DNA of 64,000 nt from Solirubrobacterales bacterium (GCA_020438355.1 JAGQUT010000006.1:62001-126000); one strand, 5' to 3'. Positions 52,139-61,301 are shown, numbered from the stretch's first letter. The notes: a model not told the origin generated them from the sequence alone. Numbers and translations: made by a program.

Positions 52139-53032
52139 TCAGGCAGGAGTCCTGCCCAGCCACTCCGTGATGATGGCCCCGATCTGCTCGCCCGCGTCCT
52201 CCTGAAGGAAGTGACCGGCGTTCTCGATCACGGTCAGCGGCTCGGCCTGCGGGAAGAGCATCTGGACGGCCTTGCCGACCGGGTCGAGAGGAAGGGCCGG
52301 ATCGTTGTCGGCCCAGAGCAGTAGCGAGGGGCGCTCGTCCTCGATCAGGTACGCGGCGGCAGCTTGTCCGGCGGCTGCCCCGGGGTCCTCCGGGGTGACC
52401 GGGATCATGGGAGGGAAGGTGCGGACGCCCGCCTTGTAATCGGCGTCGGGGAAGGGGGCAAGGTAGGCCTCCATGACGTCTTCCGGCACCTCGGTCGCGC
52501 AGCCACCCTGGATCGGCATGTCTACCCGCACGTCGCGATGGGAGGCAATGAAATCCCTGAAGTGGTTCCAGTTGTCGGTCATCTTCTGGTAGCCGGTAAA
52601 GAGTCCGGTGTCCATAGCGACCAGGCGAGAGAAGCGCTCGGGGACCTCGATCGATGCCGTCCGGAGGCCGATTGGTCCGCCCCAGTCGTGGCAGACCAGG
52701 GTGAGTCCGTTCAGGTCCAGTTCCTCGATCAGGCTGACCACAGCATCCGTGTGGCGGTCGTAGGTGTACCACTCGTCATCGGCCGGCTTGTCTGAACGAC
52801 CGAAGCCGGGAAGGTCGGGAACGATGCAGCGGTACCCCGCGTCGAGCAGCGGGCCCATCACCTTTCGCCAGAGGAAACCCCAGGTCGGCTCGCCGTGGAG
52901 GAGGAGCACCGGTTCGCCGGCGCCCTCGTCGATGTGGGCGAGGCGCATGCCTTCCCATTCCCGGTAGACCGACTCCCACGGGTAGTCGGGGATCGAATCG
53001 AAGCGTTCTTCAGGGGTGCGCAGGATCTCCAT
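52139..53032 (-). CDS. Haloalkane dehalogenase (alpha/beta-hydrolase)
   Basis: 297 residues. The nucleophile D116 is in LVCHDWGGPIGL, where lipases would have Ser. The halide-binding tryptophans W117 and perhaps W51 (HGEPTWGFLW) are present, with the acid near D242-D244 and H274 in AGHFLQED. This is the subfamily I pattern. The reaction is hydrolytic cleavage of a carbon-halogen bond. Epoxide hydrolases share the Asp, but the HGEPTW motif supports dehalogenase. ATG 53032 follows GATAAT by eight bases. Confidence 0.88.
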   Translation of the reverse strand: MEILRTPEERFDSIPDYPWESVYREWEGMRLAHIDEGAGEPVLLLHGEPTWGFLWRKVMGPLLDAGYRCIVPDLPGFGRSDKPADDEWYTYDRHTDAVVSLIEELDLNGLTLVCHDWGGPIGLRTASIEVPERFSRLVAMDTGLFTGYQKMTDNWNHFRDFIASHRDVRVDMPIQGGCATEVPEDVMEAYLAPFPDADYKAGVRTFPPMIPVTPEDPGAAAGQAAAAYLIEDERPSLLLWADNDPALPLDPVGKAVQMLFPQAEPLTVIENAGHFLQEDAGEQIGAIITEWLGRTPA

Positions 53033-53040
53033 GGCTGGAG

Positions 53041-53102
53041 ATTATCCAGAATAAGTTGACGGGTGTCAGCTTTTTGACAGCGTCCGGGTCGTCTGATTGA
53101 TT
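53041..53102. promoter_or_regulatory. Back-to-back promoters of dehalogenase and DHA2 carrier
   Basis: Minus strand: CTGACA (53069-53064), 17 bases, GATAAT (53046-53041), 8 bases, ATG 53032. Plus strand: TTGACA (53074-53079), 17 bases, TTGATT (53097-53102), 7 bases, ATG 53110. The -35 hexamers form the inverted repeat TGTCA-N6-TGACA (53064-53079). Confidence 0.62.
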
Positions 53103-53109
53103 CAGACCG

Positions 53110-54714
53110 ATGCCAGAAAAGAAGAGCGGTTCACTCGTCCTCGCCGCGATGATCTTCGCCGTGTCGATGACCTTCATCGACCAGACGATCGTCTCGATTT
53201 CGATTCCGGAGATCCAGAAGGCCCTCGGCCTGTCCGAGGCGGGAGTGCAGTGGATCGTGAGCGGCTACCTGCTTGCCATGGCCGCCACCTTTGCTCTGGG
53301 AGGAAAGCTGGCTGACGTCCTGGGCAGAAGGAAGATGCTTGTCATCGGCATTCTCGTTTTCGTTATCGCCTCGACCCTTTGCGGGGCGACACCGGAAACC
53401 GGTATCGCCGAGGCCTGGATCGTCACCTTCCGGATCGTCCAGGGAGTCGGCGCGGCGCTGATGTTCCCGGCAGCCCTTGCGATAACGATCTCCGCCTTCC
53501 CGATCGAAAAGCGTGGCAGGGCCCTGGCCATCTTCTTCGGGATAACCGGAGCCCTGACCTCGGTCGGACCGATCGCCGGTGGATACCTCTCCGAGTGGAC
53601 CTGGCGCTCGATCTTCTGGATCAACATTCCGATCGCGATCATCTCGCTGATCCTGATCTGGAGGTCAAGGCCGGAGAACTTCAAGAACCCGCAGCCGATC
53701 GATGCAAAGGGCGCCATTCTTGTCGCCCTGGGCATGGCCCTCTCGGTCCTCGGTTTCCAGCAGGCCCAGAACTGGGGCTGGGGCAGCCCCCTGACCATCG
53801 GCTGCATCGTCGTCGGCATCGCGATCCTGATCGGGTTCTACGTTTTCGAGAACCGTCAGAAGCTGCCTCTCATTCGTGTGTCGATTCTGCGAGAGCGGGC
53901 CTTCGCAGCTGATTGCCTGGTGCTCTTCCTGCTTTCGATCCCCTTCGTTCCGCTGTTCTTCTTCGCTTCGATGTATTCCCAGATCTCGCTCGGCTGGGAA
54001 GCCTCGGAAGCGGGCATCTACCTGCTCGTCTTCTTCGGAGGATTCGCCGTCGCCGCGCAGTGGGGCGGCCGGATCCTCGACAAGAAGGGTGCCAAGCCAG
54101 CCGCGTTCATCGGAGCGATTCTGGGCGCGGTCGGCTTCTACCTTTGGGCGAACCAGATGACCGACCTGGATGCCGGGCTCGGTGGTCAGTGGATCTACAT
54201 GGTGATGGCCGGCGCAGGAGTCGGGATGATGCTGGGGCCGGTAAGCACCGATGCGGTGAACCGGGCCCCGAACACCAGTTACGGAGAGGCGACGGGAATC
54301 ACCCAGACTGTCCGCAATTACGCTGCCGCTTTCGGCCTCGCGATCCTCGGCACGATTCTCACCACCCAGAACCGGACCAATGTCGAGGACAAGCTGACCG
54401 GGCTGGGTCTGCCGACCGAGAAGGCGGACGCGATCGCATCTGCCATGACCTCCGGGGGCGGGGGAAACCAGGGAGCGATCTCCCAGCACGCCTCTGGCTC
54501 GACCGACCGGGTCTTCCAGGCGGTTCAGGAAGCCTTTGCCAGCTCGACGCAGACGGTCTTCTACATCATGGCCGCCGTGATGGCAGTCAGTTTCTTCGTT
54601 GTCCAGTTCGGAATGGTCGGCGGAAAGATGAAGGAGATCATCGCCGACGAGGGAGAGGATCCACAGCCTTCCGAGGGCGCCGTCAAGGAACCTGAGCCGG
54701 AGTCTCCCGCTTGA
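53110..54714 (+). CDS. DHA2-type major facilitator carrier
   Basis: 534 residues with 14 spans. Motif D1 is SMTFIDQTIVSISIPEIQ, motif A GGKLADVLGRRKMLVIG and motif C region FFGITGALTSVGPIAGGYL. The extracellular loop near 440-475 is long and Gly/Ser rich, and the C-terminal tail is acidic. It is the second DHA2 carrier in the window and is divergent from the haloalkane dehalogenase, with interleaved promoters, so it may export that substrate or product. The last 32 bases overlap the end of the convergent membrane-protein gene. Confidence 0.9.
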   Translation: MPEKKSGSLVLAAMIFAVSMTFIDQTIVSISIPEIQKALGLSEAGVQWIVSGYLLAMAATFALGGKLADVLGRRKMLVIGILVFVIASTLCGATPETGIAEAWIVTFRIVQGVGAALMFPAALAITISAFPIEKRGRALAIFFGITGALTSVGPIAGGYLSEWTWRSIFWINIPIAIISLILIWRSRPENFKNPQPIDAKGAILVALGMALSVLGFQQAQNWGWGSPLTIGCIVVGIAILIGFYVFENRQKLPLIRVSILRERAFAADCLVLFLLSIPFVPLFFFASMYSQISLGWEASEAGIYLLVFFGGFAVAAQWGGRILDKKGAKPAAFIGAILGAVGFYLWANQMTDLDAGLGGQWIYMVMAGAGVGMMLGPVSTDAVNRAPNTSYGEATGITQTVRNYAAAFGLAILGTILTTQNRTNVEDKLTGLGLPTEKADAIASAMTSGGGGNQGAISQHASGSTDRVFQAVQEAFASSTQTVFYIMAAVMAVSFFVVQFGMVGGKMKEIIADEGEDPQPSEGAVKEPEPESPA

Positions 54715-55366
54715 GGTCAGAGAGTTTCGTGTAGAGCACTGCTGCGCCGATCGCGACGACCGGCGTGCTCAGACAGTTGCTGAGGAAGTTCCCGACCAGC
54801 CTCCCGACCACCCCGGTGCCCAGGGGCGCCGAGATCAGGAGTGCGATGCCAAGCATCAGCAGGCTCAGAAGTCCGACCACCACGAGGTAGCCGAAGGCCC
54901 GCCAGGCATTGCCCTGGACCAGCTCGAAACTTCGACCGAGCGACTCGAACACGGCCCTCCTTTCAACCACCACGGTCTGTCCCGCGACGGCAAGGAACGT
55001 GGCGATCACCATGCCGGGGATGATCAGCGCCGCGACGCCGGCCAGCACGGCGATGGCGGTGATCAGGGTTACCCAGATGAGTCGCGCGAGGACGGGCTTG
55101 ACCGTTGCCCACAACTCGCCTGCCCCCTCGGTCCGCCCCGGGATGCAGACAAGCGCGGTGATCATGCCGCTGTAAGCGGCTCCGAGCAGGAGCGTAATCC
55201 CGAATGAGACCGCGAGACCGGCCGGTCCCGCAATGTCGAGCAGGGCTGAAATTGCGTTCATCGCCGCGAACGCCAACGTCAGCCTGACGATCAGCTGCCG
55301 GTTCTCGTCGAATGCGGTGCGCATCGACTTGAGGCTGCTTCCGATCTGGAACTTCGGCTGAGGCAT
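54683..55366 (-). CDS. Polytopic membrane protein, YciC-like
   Basis: 227 residues with five or six spans. The block VAALIIPGMVIATFLAVAGQ, then VFESLGRSFELVQGNAW, resembles the protein at 3919-4689. ATG 55366 is chosen because TAGGGT lies seven bases upstream; the frame continues to 55771 without a start but would overlap the divergent gene. Its 3' end overlaps that of the DHA2 gene by 32 bases. Function unknown. Confidence 0.78.
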   Translation of the reverse strand: MPQPKFQIGSSLKSMRTAFDENRQLIVRLTLAFAAMNAISALLDIAGPAGLAVSFGITLLLGAAYSGMITALVCIPGRTEGAGELWATVKPVLARLIWVTLITAIAVLAGVAALIIPGMVIATFLAVAGQTVVVERRAVFESLGRSFELVQGNAWRAFGYLVVVGLLSLLMLGIALLISAPLGTGVVGRLVGNFLSNCLSTPVVAIGAAVLYTKLSDLKRETPAQVP

Positions 55367-55373
55367 GGGCGCC

Positions 55374-55401
55374 ACCCTACCCGTGAGGCTCTCTCTATAG
55401 T
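55374..55401. promoter_or_regulatory. Divergent -10 hexamers before the YciC-like and ASST-like genes
   Basis: TAGGGT on the minus strand (55379-55374) is seven bases before ATG 55366. TATAGT on the plus strand (55396-55401) is 14 bases before GTG 55416. Confidence 0.45.
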
Positions 55402-55415
55402 TTCCGGTCCGTTCA

Positions 55416-57266
55416 GTGAGTCGCCCCGTCGCGGCCGGGATGGCGCGAGAAACCGCGCAGCCATCCCCGACCCGGATGGGATCTGACCGGCACAACCGCC
55501 CCGGCATGGAAAACTCCGAGAACAAGCTCAAATTCACGCCGTTCAACCTTGCCGTGCTGCTGGCCGCGCTCTTCATCGGCCTCGGCGCTGGTGCCCTGGC
55601 ATACCGCCAGTACAAGGTCGACAGGAATGACGCCAGCGCTTCGAAGAAGAAGGGCAAGGAAAGCGAGAACCTGAACGCACTCGCGCCGATCGTCGGATCC
55701 GAAGGAAGCAGCGATCCGGGCAACAAGTACGACGCGCAGTTCACCACCTCTTCGATGTGGCCGGAATTCAACCCGGACCGGCACTACTACGTGACACGCT
55801 GCGTCCCGGGCCGGGTCATGGTTCAGGTCAGGTCGATCCCGGAAGTGAAGGTCAAGGTCTGGGCGAACCCGGCTACCGCTGGCCGCTACGGCGCCGAAGC
55901 CAGGCCGATGCCCGGACAGGATTTCAAGGTCAAGATCATTCCCGACGAAGGCAGCACCGAGAACTACAAGGTGCGCTGCCTGCCGTCGGACTTCCCGGAG
56001 TGGCGTTACAAGCGCTTCGCCAAGCCACCCAAGGGCATGTTCATGGTCACCGCCTACCTCAAGCCCGGCGAGAAGGCACGGGCCTGGATGATGGTCTTCG
56101 ATCAGGACGGCACGCCCCGCTGGTGGTACAGCACGCCGACCAACACTCTCGGCGGACAGATCCTTTCCGACGGCACCGTCCAGATTCCGCGCGGCTTCGC
56201 AGACGGCTTCGGTCAGGATGCGCGGACGGCGACGGAGATCCGCAATCTCGACGGCAGCCTCGTCCGAAAGGTCACCTACAAGGGCGCGCCGACCGACGGA
56301 CACGAGTACGTGCTCCTGCCCAACGGGAACGCTCTCGTCATGAGCTACAAGCCGCGCTACGGGGTGGACCTGCGACCGGTCGGCGGCAGGGCCAACCGCG
56401 GGCTGCTCGACGGTGCTTTTCAGGAACAGACCCCTGATGGCAAGGTCGTCTGGGAGTGGAACTCGAAGGACCACGTCTCGATCCAGGAGACCCCCGAGCG
56501 CTGGTGGCAGCGTGCCTGGCGAAACCCCCATTACGACGAGAACGGAAAGATCCGTTACGACCAGTTCCACCTCAACGCGATCGAGCCCTGGGGCGATCAG
56601 TACGTACTCTCCACTCGCCACACGGACACCGTCTGGGGCATCAGCAAGGAAACCGGCGAGCTGCTCTGGAAGTTCGGCGGAGTCCCCACATCGAAGTCAC
56701 TCAAGGTGGTCGGCGACGACCCCTACAAGGGTTATCCGATCTCCGGTAATCACGACGTCCGGATGATCGGCGACATGCTGACGATTCATGACAACGGGGT
56801 GAAGATCAATGGCCGCCAGCCCCGGGCACTCATGTACCGGATCGATCTGAAGAACCGGACCGCCACCTACATCGGAGACTTCCGCGATGACGAGGTTTCA
56901 GGCAACGGCCACTGCTGCGGTTCGTTCCGCCAGATGGGCGACGGCTGGGTGGTCGCCTGGGGAGCTGCCCCCTGGGTCTCGGGATTCACCGAACAGGGCA
57001 AGCTCGCATTCCGCCTCGGGGTTCCGGTTGCGCCTTACCGTGCGGTCCCGTTGCCCTTGAACATCTCGGACGCGGATCTCGACGCAGCCCTGGACGCGAT
57101 GGAGCCGGAACCGCCGATATCCAATCAGCCGATGACCCCGCTCGACTTCTTCGACGACAAGAGCAACCTTCAGGACAAGACGGTGCCGGGCGGCCCGCTG
57201 GGCCCGCTCGAGAACGAGTCCATGGAAGACCTCTCGAACGGCAAGGGCGTCGTAAACCAGGGCTGA
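55416..57266 (+). CDS. Membrane-anchored arylsulfotransferase-like protein
   Basis: 616 residues. One span near residues 40-60 (FNLAVLLAALFIGLGAGALA) places the rest outside. The C-terminal 430 residues form a beta-propeller of the arylsulfotransferase (ASST) type: WMMVFDQDGTPRWWYSTP, DGHEYVLLPNGNALVMSY, FHLNAIEPWGDQYVLSTRHT, GELLWKFGG, NHDVRMIGDMLTIHDNG and GNGHCCGSF. ASST enzymes move sulfate between phenols. Some relatives are not enzymes. GTG 55416 lies right after a TATAGT hexamer; ATGs at 55476 and 55506 are alternatives. Confidence 0.8.
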   Translation: MSRPVAAGMARETAQPSPTRMGSDRHNRPGMENSENKLKFTPFNLAVLLAALFIGLGAGALAYRQYKVDRNDASASKKKGKESENLNALAPIVGSEGSSDPGNKYDAQFTTSSMWPEFNPDRHYYVTRCVPGRVMVQVRSIPEVKVKVWANPATAGRYGAEARPMPGQDFKVKIIPDEGSTENYKVRCLPSDFPEWRYKRFAKPPKGMFMVTAYLKPGEKARAWMMVFDQDGTPRWWYSTPTNTLGGQILSDGTVQIPRGFADGFGQDARTATEIRNLDGSLVRKVTYKGAPTDGHEYVLLPNGNALVMSYKPRYGVDLRPVGGRANRGLLDGAFQEQTPDGKVVWEWNSKDHVSIQETPERWWQRAWRNPHYDENGKIRYDQFHLNAIEPWGDQYVLSTRHTDTVWGISKETGELLWKFGGVPTSKSLKVVGDDPYKGYPISGNHDVRMIGDMLTIHDNGVKINGRQPRALMYRIDLKNRTATYIGDFRDDEVSGNGHCCGSFRQMGDGWVVAWGAAPWVSGFTEQGKLAFRLGVPVAPYRAVPLPLNISDADLDAALDAMEPEPPISNQPMTPLDFFDDKSNLQDKTVPGGPLGPLENESMEDLSNGKGVVNQG

Positions 57267-57285
57267 CCCCCGCCCGCCATGGCGC

Positions 57286-58077
57286 TCAGGGGCAGGGGCG
57301 GTCGGCCCGGGGGTCCGGGATGAATTCGGTGACCGAGACGAGGGCCCTTTCCATGGCTCTCGGTTCGATCTCGTTCGGACCCCGGAATGGCTGCTCGAAG
57401 ACGGCCACGAGATAGATCGAGCAGATGAGGAGCAGCGAGACCGGGAGGATGAACAGCACCTGCCCGCGAATCGGCTCCCTTCCCTTCAGCACCGTCGCGA
57501 AAAGGATCAGCATGAAGCCACCGGCGACCATGAAGACCCAGAACATGGTCGGAAGGAAAGTGTCGGCCTTGAGCAGCCTGGTTGCTCGCGCCTTCTGGAG
57601 GTCGCTAACTCGCTCGAGGGAGGCCGACAGGGCAGAGTTGTCGGCAGCGTTGCGGCCCAGCTTTCCGAAGGACTGGAAGAGCCGGTCGGTCGCGGCGCTT
57701 GCCAACTCTGACCTCTGGCCCTCATGCATCTGCGGCCATTCATCCTCGATTACCGCCCGCGAGTAACAGATGAGTTCGTGGCCGAGCCGGTCCCGGCTCT
57801 CGGCATCAAAGAGTGTTGCAGCGCGGGAAAGGGAACTGACCGAGTCGGCTTCCGTGCCCGCTGCCGTTTCCGCTGCCTGGTAACCATCCAGCGCGTAGGC
57901 CAGGACGAATCCGATCACCAGGGCGTAAAGAACCCCGGCGAAGGCGAAGACCGGCTCCCTTCTCTCCTCGCTGCCTTTCAGCTCATCGGGAACGAACCTT
58001 CGGATCAGGAAGATGGAAAGTGCCGTAACGGCGCAACCTGCAGCCAGGATCGCCAGGCATGTGAGAACGGTGCTCAT
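57286..58077 (-). CDS. DUF4239 membrane protein
   Basis: 263 residues with two spans near the N-terminus (about 5-25, 47-66) and two near the end (about 178-200, 207-227). A cytoplasmic or external helical loop in between is typical of DUF4239 (bestrophin-like). Characteristic segments are FAFAGVLYALVIGFVLAYALDG near 45 and FLPTMFWVFMVAGGFMLILF. Its role is unknown; a channel-like function has been proposed for the fold. The start overlaps the stop of the binding-protein gene (ATGA), so it is the last gene of the five-gene ligase operon. Confidence 0.85.
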   Translation of the reverse strand: MSTVLTCLAILAAGCAVTALSIFLIRRFVPDELKGSEERREPVFAFAGVLYALVIGFVLAYALDGYQAAETAAGTEADSVSSLSRAATLFDAESRDRLGHELICYSRAVIEDEWPQMHEGQRSELASAATDRLFQSFGKLGRNAADNSALSASLERVSDLQKARATRLLKADTFLPTMFWVFMVAGGFMLILFATVLKGREPIRGQVLFILPVSLLLICSIYLVAVFEQPFRGPNEIEPRAMERALVSVTEFIPDPRADRPCP

Positions 58078-59327
58078 TCGTCATCCCTAAGGAGTGACGG
58101 GGGCACGTCAATCGTCCGGCCCAGCACCAGCTGACCATCCTCGACCCGGTAGGCGCCATAGAACGTGAGGGTCGTGTCACCGTTGGCGTCGATCGAGTAG
58201 CTACCGAGCGGGGAGGCCCGTTCGGAAATGTCGAAGAACGCGTTGCGGGTGTTGATCCGAAGCGAGTCGATCGGCTCGGTCGCAATGTCCCCCCGAGCAC
58301 CCCGCCGAATCGAGTCGATCACCGCTCGTCCCGCCTCGTAGGCAAAGACGGCCATCGGCTCGGCGGGCCGTCCGTAGCGCTCCTCGAAACCGTTGAGGAA
58401 AGACTCGCCGCTCTGCGCGTAGTTCCCGGCCGGCAACTGTGGGGCAGTGATGTACGTGTCGAGGGCGGTGTCTCCGATCGATTCAAGAAAACTGGAGAAC
58501 GAAAGGCCATCGCCCCCGAAGAGCTTGATGAAGTTGTTCTCGCGGTGAACCGTCTCGAACAGGTCCCGGGCCAGGTCGAGCTTTGAACCGGCGAAGAGGA
58601 GGGCATCGGCGCGAGATGCGGCAACCTGATCAGCGACATCCGCGATCTGCGCTTCGCGGGTCAGTTCCGCACCGCCGGAGAGCCTGATCCCCATCTGCCG
58701 GGCGATCTTCTCGAACCGGTAACGGAGGCCCCTTCCGTAAGTGTCACCGTCATCCACGACGAAGACCTCGTCGACGTCTTCCTCCTGCATGAACAGCGCC
58801 AGGGCTGCGCTCTGGACATTGTCGTTCGGCACGACCCTGCCGAAGGTCCTGATGCCTGTGGGCCGGATTGCCTCGCCGAGATCAGGGGAGGGCAGGGTGA
58901 GCTTGACAGCAGTCGAGCCGGAACTGACCTGGAGCATGCCGGCCCGGTTCAGAATAGGCATCGCGACCTCGGTCGCACCGGAATCGAAGTCGCCGATGTA
59001 GGCCACGGCCTCGTCATCGGCGGCGGCCAGTCTCGCGTTTCTCCTGACGAGGGCTGGCACCCAGGCGCCCGATTCATCGGAGTCGTTCAGTCCGACGATC
59101 TCGATCTTCGCCGAGTCGACCCTTCCGCCCTCGCCCTCGTTGGCAATCTGGACAGCCCGCAGCATGTCCTCGCCGCCGCGGTCACCCTTCATGGGCTGAC
59201 TCACATAGATCTTCAGTGTGCGGCTGGTCTCCTCGTCACCGGTCTTGCCGCAAGCGGAAACGAGCCCGGCGAGGGCCAGAACGATGGCAGCAACCAGCGC
59301 CGTTGGGGACGAGACGATCGACTTCAA
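58074..59327 (-). CDS. Lipoprotein periplasmic-binding protein (branched-chain amino-acid type)
   Basis: 417 residues. The signal peptide and lipobox LVSAC give an acylated Cys near residue 26. The rest is a type I periplasmic binding fold (LKIYVSQPMKGDRGGEDMLR, GDFDSGATEVAMPILNRAGM, VDEVFVVDDGDTYGRGLRYR, AVFAYEAGRAVIDSIRRG). Such proteins bind amino acids or small peptides for ABC import or sensing. No ABC permease or ATPase genes are near, so a sensory or scavenging role with the ligase operon is possible. Probable TTG start at 59327; a TTG at 59357 would overlap the ligase gene. Confidence 0.83.
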   Translation of the reverse strand: MKSIVSSPTALVAAIVLALAGLVSACGKTGDEETSRTLKIYVSQPMKGDRGGEDMLRAVQIANEGEGGRVDSAKIEIVGLNDSDESGAWVPALVRRNARLAAADDEAVAYIGDFDSGATEVAMPILNRAGMLQVSSGSTAVKLTLPSPDLGEAIRPTGIRTFGRVVPNDNVQSAALALFMQEEDVDEVFVVDDGDTYGRGLRYRFEKIARQMGIRLSGGAELTREAQIADVADQVAASRADALLFAGSKLDLARDLFETVHRENNFIKLFGGDGLSFSSFLESIGDTALDTYITAPQLPAGNYAQSGESFLNGFEERYGRPAEPMAVFAYEAGRAVIDSIRRGARGDIATEPIDSLRINTRNAFFDISERASPLGSYSIDANGDTTLTFYGAYRVEDGQLVLGRTIDVPPSLLRDDE

Positions 59328-59337
59328 GATGGCAGGA

Positions 59338-60420
59338 CTATTCCAGTTCGTCGGCAAGGATGCTGACCATCTGTGCCAGAGAGGGAACTTCCCGACTGAT
59401 CTTTCGCTGGCGTATGGCCCCGTTCTCGCGGGAAAGATCGAGACAGTGCTCGAGTTCCGCCTCGCAGCCGAGATCCTGAGCGTGTGGCCTCAGCGCAGCA
59501 ACCAGGCGATCCACGATGCGTTCGACCGGGACCCGTATTTCGCGCTCGGAATCGATCAGCTGGGCGTTGATTCCGTCGCGCGCCGCCAGGAAGCGATTCT
59601 CGCTGATCGACTCCTGTGAATCGATCTGACCGGTGGTCATGGTGCTGTCAAGGGCCTCCCGGCGCACGAGGCACTGGGTCATTGCGACTAGCGCTGCGGT
59701 GTCTTCATTCCGGGTCTGCGAGTCCATGACCCTGATCTCCAGGGTGCCGAGCCCCGGCTGGGGCCTGACATCCCACCAGAGGAAAGTCGGCTCAGGGATC
59801 GCATCCGTGCGTATCAGCAGGTCGACGTTCTCGACGTACTGGCTGTAGCTGTGGAATGGCCGTGGCACGCCGACCCTGGGGAAGGCCTGGAAGAGCGGAG
59901 TCCGGGCCGAGGAGAGGCCGGTGTCGCGGCCTTGCCAGAAGGGTGAGTTCGCGGAAAGGGCAAGGAGAACCGGCAGGTAGATCCTCATCCGGTTGTGGAC
60001 CTGGATCGCGGTCTCGGGGTCGGCGATGCCTACATGAACGTGAAGAGCAAAGGTCGGTTCGCGCCGGGCAAGCTCCCGCATTGACCCGTGGACGAACTGG
60101 TACCTCTCGCCGGCCGAAACGACGATCTCTTCCCACACCGCGAATGGATGGGTGCCTGCCGAAGCGGCCCTGAGCCGAAGGGTCTTCAAGGTGGCCGCAA
60201 GGTTGTGCCTTAGGGAAGCGATCTGATCCATCGCCTTGCTCACCTGGGTATGCACATCGGTCCTGAGCTCCACCGCTGATCCGTGAGTCTCGGGTGTCAT
60301 GTGGGTGACGACATCCTCCGGCAGCCTGGGTAGTACGGCGTCGATCCGGTTCGCGAGTGCGTTGCTGAGGGCGGAGACCAGCATCACCTCTTCCTCCACT
60401 CCGATCGTGAACTCGCCCAT
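59338..60420 (-). CDS. GCS2-family glutamate-cysteine ligase/carboxylate-amine ligase (YbdK-like)
   Basis: 360 residues. The N-terminal FTIGVEEEVMLV holds the metal-binding Glu cluster; HGSAVELRTDVHT, FALHVHVGI and LWWDVRPQPGLGTLEIRVMDS are the rest of the active site. The family joins an amino group to a carboxylate through acyl phosphate; YbdK has weak gamma-glutamylcysteine synthesis. ATG 60420 starts the domain. It is the third gene of the operon, after the ATP-grasp and amidotransferase genes. Members beside ATP-grasp genes are predicted peptide or amide makers. Confidence 0.9.
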   Translation of the reverse strand: MGEFTIGVEEEVMLVSALSNALANRIDAVLPRLPEDVVTHMTPETHGSAVELRTDVHTQVSKAMDQIASLRHNLAATLKTLRLRAASAGTHPFAVWEEIVVSAGERYQFVHGSMRELARREPTFALHVHVGIADPETAIQVHNRMRIYLPVLLALSANSPFWQGRDTGLSSARTPLFQAFPRVGVPRPFHSYSQYVENVDLLIRTDAIPEPTFLWWDVRPQPGLGTLEIRVMDSQTRNEDTAALVAMTQCLVRREALDSTMTTGQIDSQESISENRFLAARDGINAQLIDSEREIRVPVERIVDRLVAALRPHAQDLGCEAELEHCLDLSRENGAIRQRKISREVPSLAQMVSILADELE

Positions 60421-60476
60421 CGGGTGTGGCTCTTCCGGCCAGATGGCCCATTCCGGTCCTGCGGCTCTGTCGGGTG

Positions 60477-61301
60477 TCAGCGTGATGCCGTTGCCTCCCC
60501 GAGCCTTTGAACGGAGAAGTCCTCGGCCGCATTGACGAACTGCCGGAACAGCTCGAACTGCTCCGGCTGATCGACCATGAGTTCCGCATGCCACTGGACC
60601 CCGATCATGAATTCACGGTCCGGGTCCTCGATTGACTCGGTGGCTCCGTCCGGAGCCCAGCCAGTGGCAACGAGTCCCTCTCCGATCTTCTCGACCGCTT
60701 GATGATGGAAGGAATTGACGGCGATGACCGGAGAACCGACGATCAGGGAGACCCGGGATTTCGGGTCCAGATCAACCCGGTGGGCGGCGGTCTGACCCGG
60801 CATCTTCTGGCGGTGCTCGACATCCAGCCAGCGGTCCGGGATGTGCTGGAGCAGGGTTCCGCCGCGACTGATGTTGAGCGCCTGCATCCCCCGGCAAATT
60901 GCCAGCAGGGGGAGCCCCGAAGCATCGGCCTTGCGGGCGATCTCGAGCTCGAAATGGTCCAGGTCGGGCGCCGTCGGACCGAGATGCTCGTGTGGCTCCT
61001 GCCCGTAATGGTCGGGATGGATGTCCGGACCTCCGGAAAGGCAGATGCCGTCCAGATGCTCTAGCAGCGCCCCGATCAGCCCCGTGTCCATCGGGGGGAT
61101 GACGACGGGGATGCCTCCTGCCACCTCGACGGCCTTCATGTAGGTCAGCCCCAACGCCATCTCGTGACGGGGAGGTTCCCCCTCCGGCGTAGGTGAAACC
61201 GTCTCGGCTTTCCTCAGCTCGGAAGTCGTGACCCCGATCAAGGGCTTTCTCGTCTCCGGGGCGCGGGTCAACCCCCGCAAAGTCAGTCCTCCAGTATCCA
61301 T
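60477..61301 (-). CDS. Gamma-glutamyl-GABA hydrolase family protein (PuuD-like)
   Basis: 274 residues, class I amidotransferase-like hydrolase. The nucleophile Cys is in LLAICRGMQALNISRGGTL, and the His-Glu pair is in IGVQWHAELM; GICLSGGPDIHPDHYG gives the oxyanion loop. PuuD hydrolyses gamma-glutamyl amides. In the operon it may trim or recycle gamma-glutamyl products of the GCS2 ligase. The start overlaps the end of the ATP-grasp gene by 19 bases, indicating tight coupling. Confidence 0.9.
   Translation of the reverse strand: MDTGGLTLRGLTRAPETRKPLIGVTTSELRKAETVSPTPEGEPPRHEMALGLTYMKAVEVAGGIPVVIPPMDTGLIGALLEHLDGICLSGGPDIHPDHYGQEPHEHLGPTAPDLDHFELEIARKADASGLPLLAICRGMQALNISRGGTLLQHIPDRWLDVEHRQKMPGQTAAHRVDLDPKSRVSLIVGSPVIAVNSFHHQAVEKIGEGLVATGWAPDGATESIEDPDREFMIGVQWHAELMVDQPEQFELFRQFVNAAEDFSVQRLGEATASR

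Noticed and set aside
55367-55771. N-terminal extension of the membrane-protein frame at 54683-55366
   Set aside because: It would overlap the divergent ASST-like gene and lacks membrane-protein character; the leaderless hexamer marks the start at 55366.
59338-60420. GCS2 gene as EgtA of ergothioneine synthesis
   Set aside because: No EgtB, EgtC (class II amidotransferase), EgtD or EgtE gene accompanies it; the amidotransferase here is class I PuuD-like.
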